From: Chloroflexota bacterium
GTDB taxonomy: Bacteria > Chloroflexota > UBA6077 > JACCZL01
Length of the DNA: 64,000 nucleotides
Assembly (NCBI GenBank): GCA_020845495.1
Contig: JADLFM010000173.1
Location: 107,612 to 171,611 of the forward strand
Direction: 5' to 3'
Both the position numbers and the translations under genes were made by a program. Below, piece by piece: positions 15,921 to 25,105 of this stretch. The notes under the pieces were generated by a model. It did not search any database. It was not told where the DNA came from and was given only the letters and a program-made list of their open reading frames with translations. Within the stretch, counting starts at the first letter, position 1. Each line of letters opens with the position of its first letter.

Positions 15921-18020
15921 ATGGAGGATTGGGTGCGCTGGTTTCATAACCTTGGCATACAGACGAAGTTACTCGGCACGTTCGGCACCGTCTGCGCCAT
16001 CATGGCGCTGGTCGGTTACCTGGGCATCAGCACCGCTCAGAGCATCAATGCCCAACTGAACGACGCTAATACGGTGAACATTCCCAGTGTGGATGCGCTG
16101 GCTACTACCCAGGCCAGTTTCCTCCGTGCCCAGCGCGACGTCCGGAGCGTCATTCAGGCTACCGACCCCGGCGAAGCCAACGCGCTATTCGCGAAGGTCA
16201 AGGACAGCCTCAGGGAAAGCGACGAAGCATGGGCCGCCTACAAGGCGTTGCCAGCAAGCGACGAGGAAAAGCGGCTCTGGCCGGAGCTCGAGCAGAACTA
16301 CAAGGCCTGGCGTGATGGGCTCGATCGAGCCGGCATCGAGATCGCCAAGAACACTGACCAGGGTAGAGCGGCAGCCGCCGAGATCGTGCTGAAGACGACG
16401 GCCCCGTTGTCCGCGAAGGTCGATACCACGATCGACAGCCTGTCTAACCTCAACATCAAGGGCGTCAACCAGGCGGCACAAGCGGCCAGGGACGACTTCG
16501 ATCGGGCGCTCAAGACGCTCATCGGGGCGATCGCGATTGGCATGCTGCTGGCGCTCGGGATCGGGTTCTACCTGGCGCGCACCATCGCCACCGCCGTTGG
16601 ACAGGTCGCAGCGACCGCGCAGCAAATCGCCCGCGACGATCTCCCGTCGCTCATCGACGTGGCCAAGGCGCTGGCCGCTGGCGATCTCACGAAGGACGCC
16701 GCCGTCAAAGCCCAGCGTGTCGACGTTCGCAGCAAGGACGAGATCGGGGTGATGGCTGAAGACTTCAACGTCATGATCGACGGCTTGCAGGAGACCGGCG
16801 CCGCGTTCGCCGAGATGAGCGCCAACCTCCGCGATTCCATCGGCCAGATCCGGACGGCGGCCGACGGCGTAGCGGGCGCATCGCAGCAGCTTGGCGCGGC
16901 GGCCGGCCAGAACGGGCAGGCGGTCCAGCAGGTCACGACCGCGGTGCAGCAGGTGGCGCAGGGCGCCGCCGAGCAGGCGCAGACCGCCCAGAGCACCAGC
17001 CAGTCCGTCGAACAACTGATGCAGGCGATCGATCAGGTAGCCCGTGGCGCCCAGGAGCAGGCCCGAGCAGTCGGGAGCGCGTCCGCGACGACCGAGCAGA
17101 TGGCGGCAGGCGTGGAGCAAGTCGCAGCGAACGCGCAGAGCGTGGCAGCCGCCTCCCAGCAGACACGAGCCTCGGCCGAACAGGGCGCGCGGGCAGTCCA
17201 GCAGACCGTGGCCGGCATGAGCGAGATTCAGCAGGTCGTCTCCCAGGCGAGCTCGCGGGTCGAGGAACTGGGGGCGCTGGGGGAGAAGATCGGGGCAGTG
17301 GTCGAGACCATCGACGACATCGCGGAGCAGACCAACCTGCTGGCCCTGAACGCGGCCATCGAAGCGGCCCGAGCGGGTGAGCACGGCAAGGGCTTCGCGG
17401 TGGTGGCCGACGAGGTCCGCAAGCTGGCCGAGCGCTCGCAGCGTGAGACCAAGGCCATCGCCGGCCTGATCCGCGAGGTGCAGGACGGCACCCGCCAGGC
17501 GGTCGGAGCGATGGAGCAGGGCGCGCAGAAGGTCGAGGAAGGCTCGGCCCAGGCCGACCAGGCGGGCCGCGCCCTCGAAGAGATCCTGCGAGCCGTCGAT
17601 GCCACCGTTCGGCAAGTCGAGGACATCGCGACAGCCGCACAGGACATGGCCGAGCGCAGCCGGACCGTCAGTAGCACGATGATGAACATTTCGGCCGCCG
17701 TCGAGGAGGCCACGGCCGCATCCGAGGAGATGGCTGCCTCAGCCGAGGGGGTCGGCCGCTCGATCCAGAGTATCGCGGCGGTGGCTGAGCAAAGCTCGGC
17801 GGCCACCGAGGAAGTGTCGGCGTCGGCCGAGGAGATGAGCGCTCAGGTCGAGGAGATCTCCGCCCAGGCCGAAGAACTGGCTGCCACCGCCGATCAGCTT
17901 CAGCAACTCGTCGCCCGCTTCACGGTCGATGATGCGGCGACGGCCGGGCAGCTCACCCCACGCCGCCGGGCCGGCGATTGGGGCAAGGCGGCGCGCTCGT
18001 CCATCCGGGCTGCGAGCTAA
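15921..18020 (+). CDS. Methyl-accepting chemotaxis protein
   Basis: A 699-residue chemoreceptor. TM1 lies near residues 13-35 ([20 protein letters not shown]) and is followed by a four-helix-bundle sensor of about 150 residues. TM2 is [20 protein letters not shown], and then a HAMP-like segment ([20 protein letters not shown]) and a long Gln/Ala-rich coiled coil. The signalling tip is canonical ([20 protein letters not shown], then [20 protein letters not shown]). No CheR-binding pentapeptide is seen at the C-terminus. It would control CheA activity with CheW; no che genes are in the window. An ATG at 15840 would add 27 residues, but it overlaps the inverted repeat and has no ribosome site; neither start is firm. 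Confidence 0.93.
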   Translation: MEDWVRWFHNLGIQTKLLGTFGTVCAIMALVGYLGISTAQSINAQLNDANTVNIPSVDALATTQASFLRAQRDVRSVIQATDPGEANALFAKVKDSLRESDEAWAAYKALPASDEEKRLWPELEQNYKAWRDGLDRAGIEIAKNTDQGRAAAAEIVLKTTAPLSAKVDTTIDSLSNLNIKGVNQAAQAARDDFDRALKTLIGAIAIGMLLALGIGFYLARTIATAVGQVAATAQQIARDDLPSLIDVAKALAAGDLTKDAAVKAQRVDVRSKDEIGVMAEDFNVMIDGLQETGAAFAEMSANLRDSIGQIRTAADGVAGASQQLGAAAGQNGQAVQQVTTAVQQVAQGAAEQAQTAQSTSQSVEQLMQAIDQVARGAQEQARAVGSASATTEQMAAGVEQVAANAQSVAAASQQTRASAEQGARAVQQTVAGMSEIQQVVSQASSRVEELGALGEKIGAVVETIDDIAEQTNLLALNAAIEAARAGEHGKGFAVVADEVRKLAERSQRETKAIAGLIREVQDGTRQAVGAMEQGAQKVEEGSAQADQAGRALEEILRAVDATVRQVEDIATAAQDMAERSRTVSSTMMNISAAVEEATAASEEMAASAEGVGRSIQSIAAVAEQSSAATEEVSASAEEMSAQVEEISAQAEELAATADQLQQLVARFTVDDAATAGQLTPRRRAGDWGKAARSSIRAAS

Positions 18021-18039
18021 CCCACCGCCAACGAATCAC

Positions 18040-18079
18040 GTTGCGCGGGGCGAGACGGGGTCGGCTCGCCCCGCGCAAC
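18040..18079 (+). terminator. Strong hairpin after the chemoreceptor gene
   Basis: A perfect 15-bp stem (GTTGCGCGGGGCGAG at 18040-18054 with its complement at 18065-18079) with a 10-nt loop starts 19 nt after the chemoreceptor stop. No U-run follows, so it is a terminator by position and stability only. Confidence 0.6.
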
Positions 18080-18191
18080 TGGAGCGTGATGGGGCAACAA
18101 GCGCAGGCGGCAATCGAACGCGGCGCTCGGCGGTGAGCGCCTGCTCGACCTGTCCCGCCTGCCCTTTTTGGCTGAGAGCCCCCACCCCCAA

Positions 18192-18217
18192 CCCCTCCCC
18201 CGTGCGCGGGAGAGGGG
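18192..18217. repeat. C-rich palindromic intergenic repeat (copy 1)
   Basis: CCCCTCCCCCG (18192-18202) and CGGGAGAGGGG (18207-18217) form an 11-bp stem with one mismatch, preceded by CCCCCACCCCCAA. The same stem-loop family occurs twice within copA (25.7-25.95 kb) and near 62.6 kb. Confidence 0.7.
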
Positions 18218-18300
18218 CGGCCGATCTGAAAGCACCGAGGCTCAATCACTGGTGACGTGGGTCACGAGTAGTACCCATCTCGCCTGCTCCTCCGTTCTCC

Positions 18301-18395
18301 TGTTGGGATTCGTTGACTCGTGCGGGGCATCATGGGGCCGCGCCCCCAAGAGTCACCCCGCCTGTTGAGTTCGTCGACCCGTGTGGGACATCATG
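18301..18395. repeat. Imperfect direct repeat covering the start region of the PAS-GGDEF-EAL gene
   Basis: TTCGTTGACTCGTGCGGGGC followed by ATCATG (18309-18334) and TTCGTCGACCCGTGTGGGAC followed by ATCATG (18370-18395) are near-identical, 61 nt apart; the second copy contains the start codon. The core GACTCGTGCGGG recurs after the gene at 21618-21629 and as GACTCGTGCGCG at 21679-21690. It could be an operator or simply a recent duplication. Confidence 0.5.
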
Positions 18396-21300
18396 ACCGA
18401 GTTTCCTCCCATCCACCCCAGCATCCTCTGCGTCCCGGGTCGCCGCGACACGCTCGGCCAGAGCGGTCGGCTCGACGGCAGTGGCGCGGCTGACCGCGAA
18501 CATCGTGCGAAGCTGGCGCTGCTGGACGCGGTACCACACGGCATCGTCGGGCTCGACGGCGACGGGCGGTGCACGTTCCTCAATCGGGCAGCAGCCCACC
18601 TGCTCGGCTACGAGCCAGAGGCAGCCATCGGAGCGGACGTCCATACGCTTGTGCACTGTACGCAGGCAGGGGCGTCGCCAGACCCGGCGGACGCCTGTCC
18701 GCTGCTCCACGCGGTCCGGTCTGGCCAGGCGGCGCGCGGGGAACGAGTCCTCCACCGTCGAGACGGAACGACGGTCCCGGTCGAATACTCCTGTGCACCA
18801 CTGAGCAACGGCGACGACGTGCTCGGGGCCGTCGTGAGCTTCGTCGACCTGACCGCGCGCCATCAGGCCGAAGCGGCGCTCCGAGCGAGCGAGGAGCGGT
18901 ACCGTACCCTCGTCGCCGATCTGCCCGGGATGGTCTACCGCTGCACGGCTGATGCCGAGTGGACGCCCATCTACGTGAGTGAGGGGATCGAGACGCTGAC
19001 CGGCTACCCGGCCTCGGATTATCTGAGCGGCGCCCGCACCCTGTCGGGGATGACGTACCCGGACGACCGCCGGTGGATCGTGCAGCGGGTGGAAGAGGCC
19101 ATCGCGCGACGGGAGCCATTCGAACTCGAGTATCGCTGCCCGCACCGAGACGGGGATATCCGCTGGGTTCACGAGCGGGGACGGGGTGTCTTCTCGGAGA
19201 GCGGCGAGGTGCTCTACCTCGACGGCGTCATCTTCGATGTGACCGCGCGCCGCCGGGCAGAGGAAGACCGGAAGGCCGCACTCCGCACCCTCAACGAGCG
19301 AGTGAAAGAGTTGGGCGCCTTCCACGAGGTCGCCGGGATCCTTCAGGAGCGGCTCGCACCGGCCGCCATGCTCGAGCGGGCCGTCGCCATCCTTGCCGAT
19401 GGCTGGCAGTATCCGGAGATCACGGCCGTTCGGGTGGTCTTCGGCGGGGTAGAAGCCACCACGTCCAACTGGACCACGACACCGTGGACGCTGCGCGCCT
19501 CGTTCGCGACGGTAGATGGGCGGCAGGGTACCGTCGAGGTCGCCTACCTCGCCGAGCGCCCGGCCAGCGCTGAAGGCCCCTTCCTCGCCGAGGAACGGAG
19601 CCTCATCGACTCGGTTGCCGAGTTGCTGCGATCCTCTTTCGAGCGGGCGGGGGCTGAAGAAGCACTCCGCCGAAGCGAGGAGCACTTCCGATCGCTGATC
19701 GAGTCCGTCTCGGACTTGATCTCGATTGTCGACGCCGATGCGACGATCCGCTATCAAAGCCCGTCGGTCGAACGACTGCTGGGCTATTCTCAGGCGGAGC
19801 TGATCGGGCAGAGCGCCTTCGAGATCATTCACCCGGACGATCTGCCAGTCGTGTACGCTGCCCTGACCGATTGCGTGCTCGAGGCCGGCAGCGATGGCCC
19901 GACCGAAGTTCGGGTTCGCCACAAGAACGGCTCCTGGCGTGTCATGGAGACGATGAGGACAGACCAGCGCGACAATCCGGCCGTGCGTGGCATCGTGGTG
20001 AACTCACGCGACGTCACCGAGCGGAAGGCGCTCGAAGCCCGGCTCAGCCATCTCGCCTTCCACGATCCACTCTCCGGGCTCGCCAATCGCGCGCTGTTCA
20101 TGGATCGTCTGGAGCACGCTCTGGTGCGCACGTCCCGCGCGAACAGGTCCGTCGCAGTCCTGATCCTCGATCTGGACAACTTCAAGGTCATCAACGACAG
20201 TCTCGGCCATCAGTCCGGCGACGAGCTTCTCCGGACGGCGGCCGGCCGGATCCGCGACTGCCTTCGGGCTGGAGACAGCGCCGCCCGCCTGGGTGGCGAT
20301 GAGTTCACGATTCTGCTCGAAGATATCCCAGACGTCTACACGGCGGTGCAGGTCGCGGAACGGCTGGCCGAGTGCCTGAAGACGCCGATCCAGCTGGCCG
20401 AGCGCGAGTTGACCGTCACCGCCAGCATCGGAATCTCGGTCGGCACGTCGGGCGAGGACACACCTGGCCAGCTCATGAGCAATGCAGATCTGGCCCTCTA
20501 CCGAGCCAAGGCCCGTGGGAAGTCCTGCTACGCACTCTTCGACGAGGAGATGAGCGGCGCGGCCGTCGAGCGCCTGGACCTCGAGATCGCTTTGCGGCGG
20601 GCCATCGAGCAGGACGAGCTACGGATCCAGTATCAGCCCATCGTCGATCTGGTGAGCGGTGCCGTCGTGGAGCTCGAAGCACTGGTACGGTGGGAGCATC
20701 CGAGCCGGGGCTTGCTCGCTCCCGACACGTTCATCCCACTGGCCGAAGAGACCGGGCTGATCGTGCCGATTGGCCAGCGGGTGCTCTACGAAGCGTGCCG
20801 ACAGGGCCGCGCGTGGCGGCAGGCCAGCCCGGAAGGCGTGTCGCCGGTCGTCTGTGTCAACCTCTCGGCCCGTCAGTTTCAGGAGCCCGGTCTCGCAGAC
20901 GACGTCGCACATACCCTCCGCGCGAGCGGGCTGCCGCCGAGCGGGCTGCGGCTGGAGATCACCGAGAGCGTGGTGATGGCCGATGCGGACGTCGCGACCA
21001 GGACGTTGGGGCGGCTCCGGGGGCTGGGCGTCGAACTGGCGATCGACGACTTCGGGACTGGCTACTCGTCGCTCAGCTACCTGAAGCGGTTTCCGGTCGA
21101 CGCCCTCAAGATCGACCGCTCGTTCGTCGGCGGGCTCGGTCGTGACCTCCACGACACGGCGATCGTACGGAGTGTCGTGGCGCTCGCGACGACGCTGAAT
21201 CTGACCGTCGTCGCCGAAGGCATCGAGACGGTCGAGCAGGCAGTCGACCTCCGGGCACTCGGCTGCGAGCGCGGCCAGGGCTTCTACTTTGCCCGGCCGC

Positions 21301-21560
21301 TCCCTCCCGAGGCGGTACCCGCGCTCCTCGGCCACAGCCTGCCGTTGGCCACGCCGGCGAGCGTTCCTCCGTCCATGAATCGGGATGGCGCCTCAGTCGT
21401 CGACGGGAAGGCGAGCGCTCCAGCGATCGCTCGTCCCCGATGTGCCCCAGAGCGGGGCGAGTCGCCGAGGACTCTACCGCTTGATGTGCAGGTGCACGCG
21501 CCTGAGACCGACAACACAACGAGCGCACCACCCGTCGCCGATGCAGGGATGGTAGCGTAG
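18393..21560 (+). CDS. PAS-PAS-PAS-GGDEF-EAL cyclic-di-GMP signalling protein
   Basis: A 1055-residue, apparently soluble, c-di-GMP turnover protein. PAS domains lie near residues 45-150 (LLDAVPHGIVGLDGDG), 175-290 (RYRTLVADLPGMVYRC) and 430-550 (HFRSLIESVSDLISIV). A GAF-like region (about 300-420) separates the last two. The GGDEF domain is intact (DPLSGLANRALF, LDLDNFKVINDSLGH, ARLGGDEFTILLEDI). The EAL domain is also intact (VVELEALVRWEHPSRG, ITESVVMAD, DDFGTGYSSLSYLKRFP, DALKIDRSFV, VAEGIE). Both catalytic sites are kept, so it could make or degrade c-di-GMP. ATG at 18393 lies inside a duplicated sequence; GTG at 18381 is an alternative. It follows a chemoreceptor, suggesting a signalling locus. 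Confidence 0.93.
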   Translation: MTEFPPIHPSILCVPGRRDTLGQSGRLDGSGAADREHRAKLALLDAVPHGIVGLDGDGRCTFLNRAAAHLLGYEPEAAIGADVHTLVHCTQAGASPDPADACPLLHAVRSGQAARGERVLHRRDGTTVPVEYSCAPLSNGDDVLGAVVSFVDLTARHQAEAALRASEERYRTLVADLPGMVYRCTADAEWTPIYVSEGIETLTGYPASDYLSGARTLSGMTYPDDRRWIVQRVEEAIARREPFELEYRCPHRDGDIRWVHERGRGVFSESGEVLYLDGVIFDVTARRRAEEDRKAALRTLNERVKELGAFHEVAGILQERLAPAAMLERAVAILADGWQYPEITAVRVVFGGVEATTSNWTTTPWTLRASFATVDGRQGTVEVAYLAERPASAEGPFLAEERSLIDSVAELLRSSFERAGAEEALRRSEEHFRSLIESVSDLISIVDADATIRYQSPSVERLLGYSQAELIGQSAFEIIHPDDLPVVYAALTDCVLEAGSDGPTEVRVRHKNGSWRVMETMRTDQRDNPAVRGIVVNSRDVTERKALEARLSHLAFHDPLSGLANRALFMDRLEHALVRTSRANRSVAVLILDLDNFKVINDSLGHQSGDELLRTAAGRIRDCLRAGDSAARLGGDEFTILLEDIPDVYTAVQVAERLAECLKTPIQLAERELTVTASIGISVGTSGEDTPGQLMSNADLALYRAKARGKSCYALFDEEMSGAAVERLDLEIALRRAIEQDELRIQYQPIVDLVSGAVVELEALVRWEHPSRGLLAPDTFIPLAEETGLIVPIGQRVLYEACRQGRAWRQASPEGVSPVVCVNLSARQFQEPGLADDVAHTLRASGLPPSGLRLEITESVVMADADVATRTLGRLRGLGVELAIDDFGTGYSSLSYLKRFPVDALKIDRSFVGGLGRDLHDTAIVRSVVALATTLNLTVVAEGIETVEQAVDLRALGCERGQGFYFARPLPPEAVPALLGHSLPLATPASVPPSMNRDGASVVDGKASAPAIARPRCAPERGESPRTLPLDVQVHAPETDNTTSAPPVADAGMVA

Positions 21561-21741
21561 ACACACGAAACGGGTACCGCCGCCTGACGTACGGGCTTGT
21601 GTCGGCAGCGGGTAGCCGACTCGTGCGGGCTCCGTCTCATGCAGGCGAAGGCAACCGCCGGAGTCTGGGACGTCAGTCGACTCGTGCGCGCGTCGTCTCG
21701 CGGGCGGCACCGCCCGGACCGAGGCGTCGCGCCCCCCGCTG

Positions 21742-22692
21742 CTACTGGTCTGACGGCGCCTCGGGCGGCAGCGGGAAGGGCCGGCCGACGTAGCCGTAGA
21801 GCCGTTCCATGTTCGGGCGGTCCGGCCCATCTTTAGAGTAGCCGGGCACTTCGAGGTAGAGCGGCGTCTCCCCGAGCGCTGGGTGATTGACGAAGCGCTC
21901 CAGCGCCTCATCCCCGATCTCGCCTATGCCCAGGTTCTCGTGGCGGTCCTTGTTCGAGCCGCACGGCGCTTTCGAGTCGTTCAGGTGGATTGCGCCGAGC
22001 ATTCCCAGCCCGATCTGCCGATCGAACCGTTCGAGCGTGGACTCCAACCCATCGGCGCTCCGGAAGTCGTAGCCGGCTGTGAAGATATGGGCGGTGTCGA
22101 GGCAGGCGCCCAGGTTCGCCGGCGCCCCGAGCGTGCGGATCATCGTCCCCAGTTCCTCGAACGTCCCGCCGAGCGTGTCGCCGGCCCCGGCGCTCGTTTC
22201 GAAGAGCAGGCGCACGGGGCCGCTGTACTGGTTCAATACCTCTGCGAAGACGGCGCAGGCCCGGTCGAGCGCGCCGACCCGCTCGGCGCCCTTGGCGCTT
22301 CCCAGATGGGTGATAACCCGGCTCGCACCGAGTGCCTCGGCGGCACGGAGGGTCGCCACCAGCGAGACAGCCGTCTTCGCCCGTAGCTCCGGGTTCTCGC
22401 TGGCCGGGTTCACCAGATAGATGGCATGGACCGCGATCGGCCCGAGACCAGCGTTGGCGCAGGCGGCGCAGAAATTGGCGGCCTCCTCGGGTTTCGTACT
22501 CGGCGGCCGCCACATCTGCGGGGAGCTTGCGAAGATCTGGACTGCCTCGCAGCCGATCCCAGACGCCTTGCCCGGAATGCCCCTGAGTCCGCCGCCAGAG
22601 ACGTGCGCGCCGAGTTTGACGCGCGGCGTCGTCGAGGATGGGACGTGGCTGGCAGCGGCGGATCCGGGCTGGGCATTCGGGTCGACGGTCAT
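21742..22692 (-). CDS. nfo: Deoxyribonuclease IV (AP endonuclease)
   Basis: A 316-residue endonuclease IV, which cleaves DNA 5' of abasic sites in base-excision repair using three zinc ions. The TIM-barrel metal ligands appear in their usual blocks: LGAHVSGGGLRG (His), HAIYLVN (His), THLGSAKG (His), LLFETSAG (Glu), ACLDTAHIFTAGYD (Asp and His), AIHLNDSK (His and Asp), DRHENLGIG (Asp and His) and LYLEVPGY (Glu). ATG at 22692 has TGAGGAG seven nt upstream. It stands alone after the convergent PAS-GGDEF-EAL gene. Length is normal, with a short Ala/Ser-rich N-terminal extension. Confidence 0.95.
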   Translation of the reverse strand: MTVDPNAQPGSAAASHVPSSTTPRVKLGAHVSGGGLRGIPGKASGIGCEAVQIFASSPQMWRPPSTKPEEAANFCAACANAGLGPIAVHAIYLVNPASENPELRAKTAVSLVATLRAAEALGASRVITHLGSAKGAERVGALDRACAVFAEVLNQYSGPVRLLFETSAGAGDTLGGTFEELGTMIRTLGAPANLGACLDTAHIFTAGYDFRSADGLESTLERFDRQIGLGMLGAIHLNDSKAPCGSNKDRHENLGIGEIGDEALERFVNHPALGETPLYLEVPGYSKDGPDRPNMERLYGYVGRPFPLPPEAPSDQ

Positions 22693-22811
22693 CGATGCTC
22701 CTCAGGCCGCGCTGGCCGGCCCACGCATCGGGCCGAGTCTCGGCGCGGGGTCGCAGTGTAGCACGCGAACGACGTTTCCGAACTCCCGTCCTGGCTACGG
22801 TAGATGCGCGG

Positions 22812-24692
22812 TCAGGGGATGGAGACCGTGCCGTCGCCGCCCTCGAACGGCAGAGGCTGGCCAGCCTTGTCTAACCAGGTAAGGCGAATCGTGTACGGGC
22901 CGGTTGGTGCGTCGGGCGGGAGCGGAAGGTCGATGGCCTCGGCGATCGTCTGGCCCTTGTTCCAGCGCGCGGGCGGGAGGTACGGATCGAGCGGCGCTGC
23001 CTCGGCGCGGGTGACGATCTGCCCGTCCGGATCGAGGAGATCGGCGATGCGGGTGCGCGCGCTCGTGCGGGCCGTCACCTCCCAGTAAACGGTAAGACGG
23101 AGCCGGCCGGGCGCCCGCTCCAGATCGTAGCCGTTCAGGCGGAGTGTGCTGCCGTAGAGCAGGGCTATCGGGATCGACGGCGACGGCCGCTCGCGGGTCA
23201 GCAGCAGGACGTCGTCGCCCCAGACCCGCACGTGATAGCGCGGCTCGCCGGTCAGCACGGTATCCCGATCGGTCGCATCGAGGGCGCGGCGGGTCTGCGA
23301 GTCGGTCAGGTCGAAGACGAACGCCTCGATCTTGTCCAGGTTCGGCCGCATCGGTGCGGTGTAGAACGTCGACGGGAACTGATAGACCTCGGCACGGTTC
23401 GCCAGATGCGGCACGATCCGACGGGTCGCGTCGAGCCGCACATCAGGCGGAGCCAGCGCGACCGCCCGCGCGAGGTCGTCCTCCTGCTCCGTCCAGGTGA
23501 AGTCACCGGGGTCGTAGCCATCTCCGCCGGGGAACAGGCTGAACTGCCAGTAGCAGAGCGCGCCCGCTACCACGAGCAGCCCGACCCCGACCCCACGCGC
23601 TGCCTGTCGTCGCGCGCCCGCCAGCCGGGTGAGCGCCGCGAGGCCGGCCCCGGTCGCGAACCAGTAGACCGGCAGGACCGCGCCGGCCCAGTGTCCGGCC
23701 ACGTTCCCGTCACGGTCGGCCAGGAACAGCAGCGCGAACGAGGGCGCGGCCAGCGCCAGGACGTGGGGCGCGAGGAGCGAGAGGCCGGCCATCGGGGCCA
23801 GCAGCCAGAGGGCAGCATGCGCACCCCGCTCGCCGGCGAGCCAGGTCAGGCCGACGTTTGGATCGGCTTGCACCTGCTCGTAGTGGGCAATCGAGCGATT
23901 GCCGTCGACCCGCTCCAGTGTCTTGCGGTCGTGGAAGGCCGGCATGACGAGCAGCACCAGCGCCAGCAGCCAGACGACCGCCAGGCCGCCCAGCGCGGCG
24001 CCACTCCAGCGACGATGGCGCAGCCAGAGGTACGCGCTAGCTGCCCCCACGAGCGGGGCCGTCTCCTCCTCGAAGAGCAGTGCCAGTATCAGCCAGGCGA
24101 CAGCCGCCCGGGTCTTGCCCTCCAGCACCGCCTTGACGGCCAACGAGGCCGGCAGCGCTGCCATCACGATCGGGTGGAACTCCGACAGGGCAATCCGCGA
24201 CGTCGCCGGCATCGCGTAGAACCCGAGCAGCAGCACCAGCGCCACCGCTGGTCCGAGGCGGGCACGGCTCCAGAAGAAGAGCGGCAGCCCGGCGCCGGCG
24301 AGACAGGCTTGCTGAACGACGAGCAGCAGAATGGGCGTCGGTGCAAGGGCGTAGAGCGGAGCGAGCAGCGCCAGCACCGGCGCGACGTGCTCCGCGATGT
24401 GCAGGCCATTGTCCTGGAGGAGCGTCGAGGCAAACGGGCGGCCCTGAGCCGTGTTCCAGAGCACCTGGGCGTAGATGCCCATGTCGCGGGCGCGGGTATG
24501 GAAGGTCAGGTGCTGCGCGACGGCGAACCAGGAGAAGGCGAGGAACGCCAGCCCGGTGAGCGTCCAGGCCGCCAGCGTCGACGCCGAGGCCCAGTCGAGC
24601 ACGTGCAGGCGCGGGCAACCTCTGGTGCGCGCGGGAGCGGGCGCATCGGCGGCGAGGACGGTCGGCACGCTCGGAGCGAGGGGCGACGGCAC
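22812..24692 (-). CDS. DUF2079 multi-pass membrane protein
   Basis: A 626-residue membrane protein of the DUF2079 family, distantly GT-C-like and of unknown activity. The N-terminal half has about nine hydrophobic spans. Typical family segments are GIYAQVLWNTAQGRPF, LQDNGLHIAEHVAPVLALLA and SRIALSEFHPIVMAALPASL, and LLFEEETAPLVGA carries the acidic residues often seen in this family. The C-terminal 230 residues are soluble and end in a beta-rich domain (LYGSTLRLNGYDLERAPG, then TVYWEVTA), probably outside the cell. Proteins like this accompany cell-surface glycan genes in Chloroflexota. The start codon is GTG at 24692 without a clear ribosome site, so a later start is possible. Confidence 0.8.
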   Translation of the reverse strand: MPSPLAPSVPTVLAADAPAPARTRGCPRLHVLDWASASTLAAWTLTGLAFLAFSWFAVAQHLTFHTRARDMGIYAQVLWNTAQGRPFASTLLQDNGLHIAEHVAPVLALLAPLYALAPTPILLLVVQQACLAGAGLPLFFWSRARLGPAVALVLLLGFYAMPATSRIALSEFHPIVMAALPASLAVKAVLEGKTRAAVAWLILALLFEEETAPLVGAASAYLWLRHRRWSGAALGGLAVVWLLALVLLVMPAFHDRKTLERVDGNRSIAHYEQVQADPNVGLTWLAGERGAHAALWLLAPMAGLSLLAPHVLALAAPSFALLFLADRDGNVAGHWAGAVLPVYWFATGAGLAALTRLAGARRQAARGVGVGLLVVAGALCYWQFSLFPGGDGYDPGDFTWTEQEDDLARAVALAPPDVRLDATRRIVPHLANRAEVYQFPSTFYTAPMRPNLDKIEAFVFDLTDSQTRRALDATDRDTVLTGEPRYHVRVWGDDVLLLTRERPSPSIPIALLYGSTLRLNGYDLERAPGRLRLTVYWEVTARTSARTRIADLLDPDGQIVTRAEAAPLDPYLPPARWNKGQTIAEAIDLPLPPDAPTGPYTIRLTWLDKAGQPLPFEGGDGTVSIP

Positions 24693-24760
24693 GGGGCCAG
24701 ATTATCGGCGAGTGGGGCGCATCAGTCCAGGCGGGCAGAAGAAGATGTCGGTTCGGGGGC

Positions 24761-24789
24761 TTGCACAGAGGCAGGGAGGCGTGTATACT
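24761..24789 (+). promoter_or_regulatory. Promoter of the csoR-copA-copZ operon
   Basis: TTGCAC (24761-24766) and TATACT (24784-24789) with exactly 17 nt between them form a near-consensus sigma-70 promoter. The predicted start of transcription falls at about 24796, inside or at the edge of the CsoR-type operator. Confidence 0.75.
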
Positions 24790-24796
24790 GGCGTCA

Positions 24797-24815
24797 AACC
24801 CCTCCCAGGGGGGTT
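24797..24815 (+). promoter_or_regulatory. CsoR-type operator
   Basis: A GC-tract pseudo-palindrome, AACCCCTCCC (24797-24806) facing AGGGGGGTT (24807-24815), begins 7 nt after the -10 box. CsoR proteins bind such C-tract/G-tract inverted repeats and leave them when loaded with Cu(I). Its place just before csoR points to copper-relieved autorepression of the operon. Confidence 0.7.
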
Positions 24816-24837
24816 GGGTTTAGGAGGTACCCTCTGC

Positions 24838-25101
24838 ATGCACGCAGCCAAGCACGACGTGCTCAAGCGCCTCGCCTACGTCGAAGGCCATCTCAAGGGC
24901 ATTCGCAAGATGGTCGAGGAAGACCAGTACTGCGTTGACATCCTCAAGCAGACCTACGCCGTCAAGCGCGCCATCGACAAGCTCGAGGCGCTCCTGCTGC
25001 AAGGTCACCTCGAAGGCTGCGTCCGAGAGGGCTTCCACGACGGCCGTGAGGACACCATCATCGGAGAATTGCGCGAGCTCTTCGAGCTCTCGCGGCGGTA
25101 A
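24838..25101 (+). CDS. csoR: Copper-sensing transcriptional repressor CsoR
   Basis: An 87-residue all-helical repressor of the CsoR/RcnR (DUF156) family. The Cu(I) ligand set Cys-His-Cys is present: Cys32 in [10 protein letters not shown], and His57 and Cys61 in [11 protein letters not shown]. The N-terminal helix [19 protein letters not shown] is typical of the tetramer. When Cu(I) binds, such proteins release their operator. The gene follows its own predicted promoter and a C-tract operator and is 4 nt upstream of copA, so it should repress the whole operon. ATG at 24838 follows TAGGAGG. Confidence 0.95.
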   Translation: MHAAKHDVLKRLAYVEGHLKGIRKMVEEDQYCVDILKQTYAVKRAIDKLEALLLQGHLEGCVREGFHDGREDTIIGELRELFELSRR

Positions 25102-25105
25102 GAAC

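Noticed and set aside
16185..17615. 476-codon minus-strand frame opposite the chemoreceptor gene
   Set aside because: Leu/Gly/Arg-rich shadow of a highly repetitive coiled-coil gene; no ribosome site and no recognisable motif.
23232..24938. 568-codon plus-strand frame opposite the DUF2079 gene
   Set aside because: Gln/Arg/Glu-rich antisense shadow; the DUF2079 frame has clear membrane spans and family motifs.
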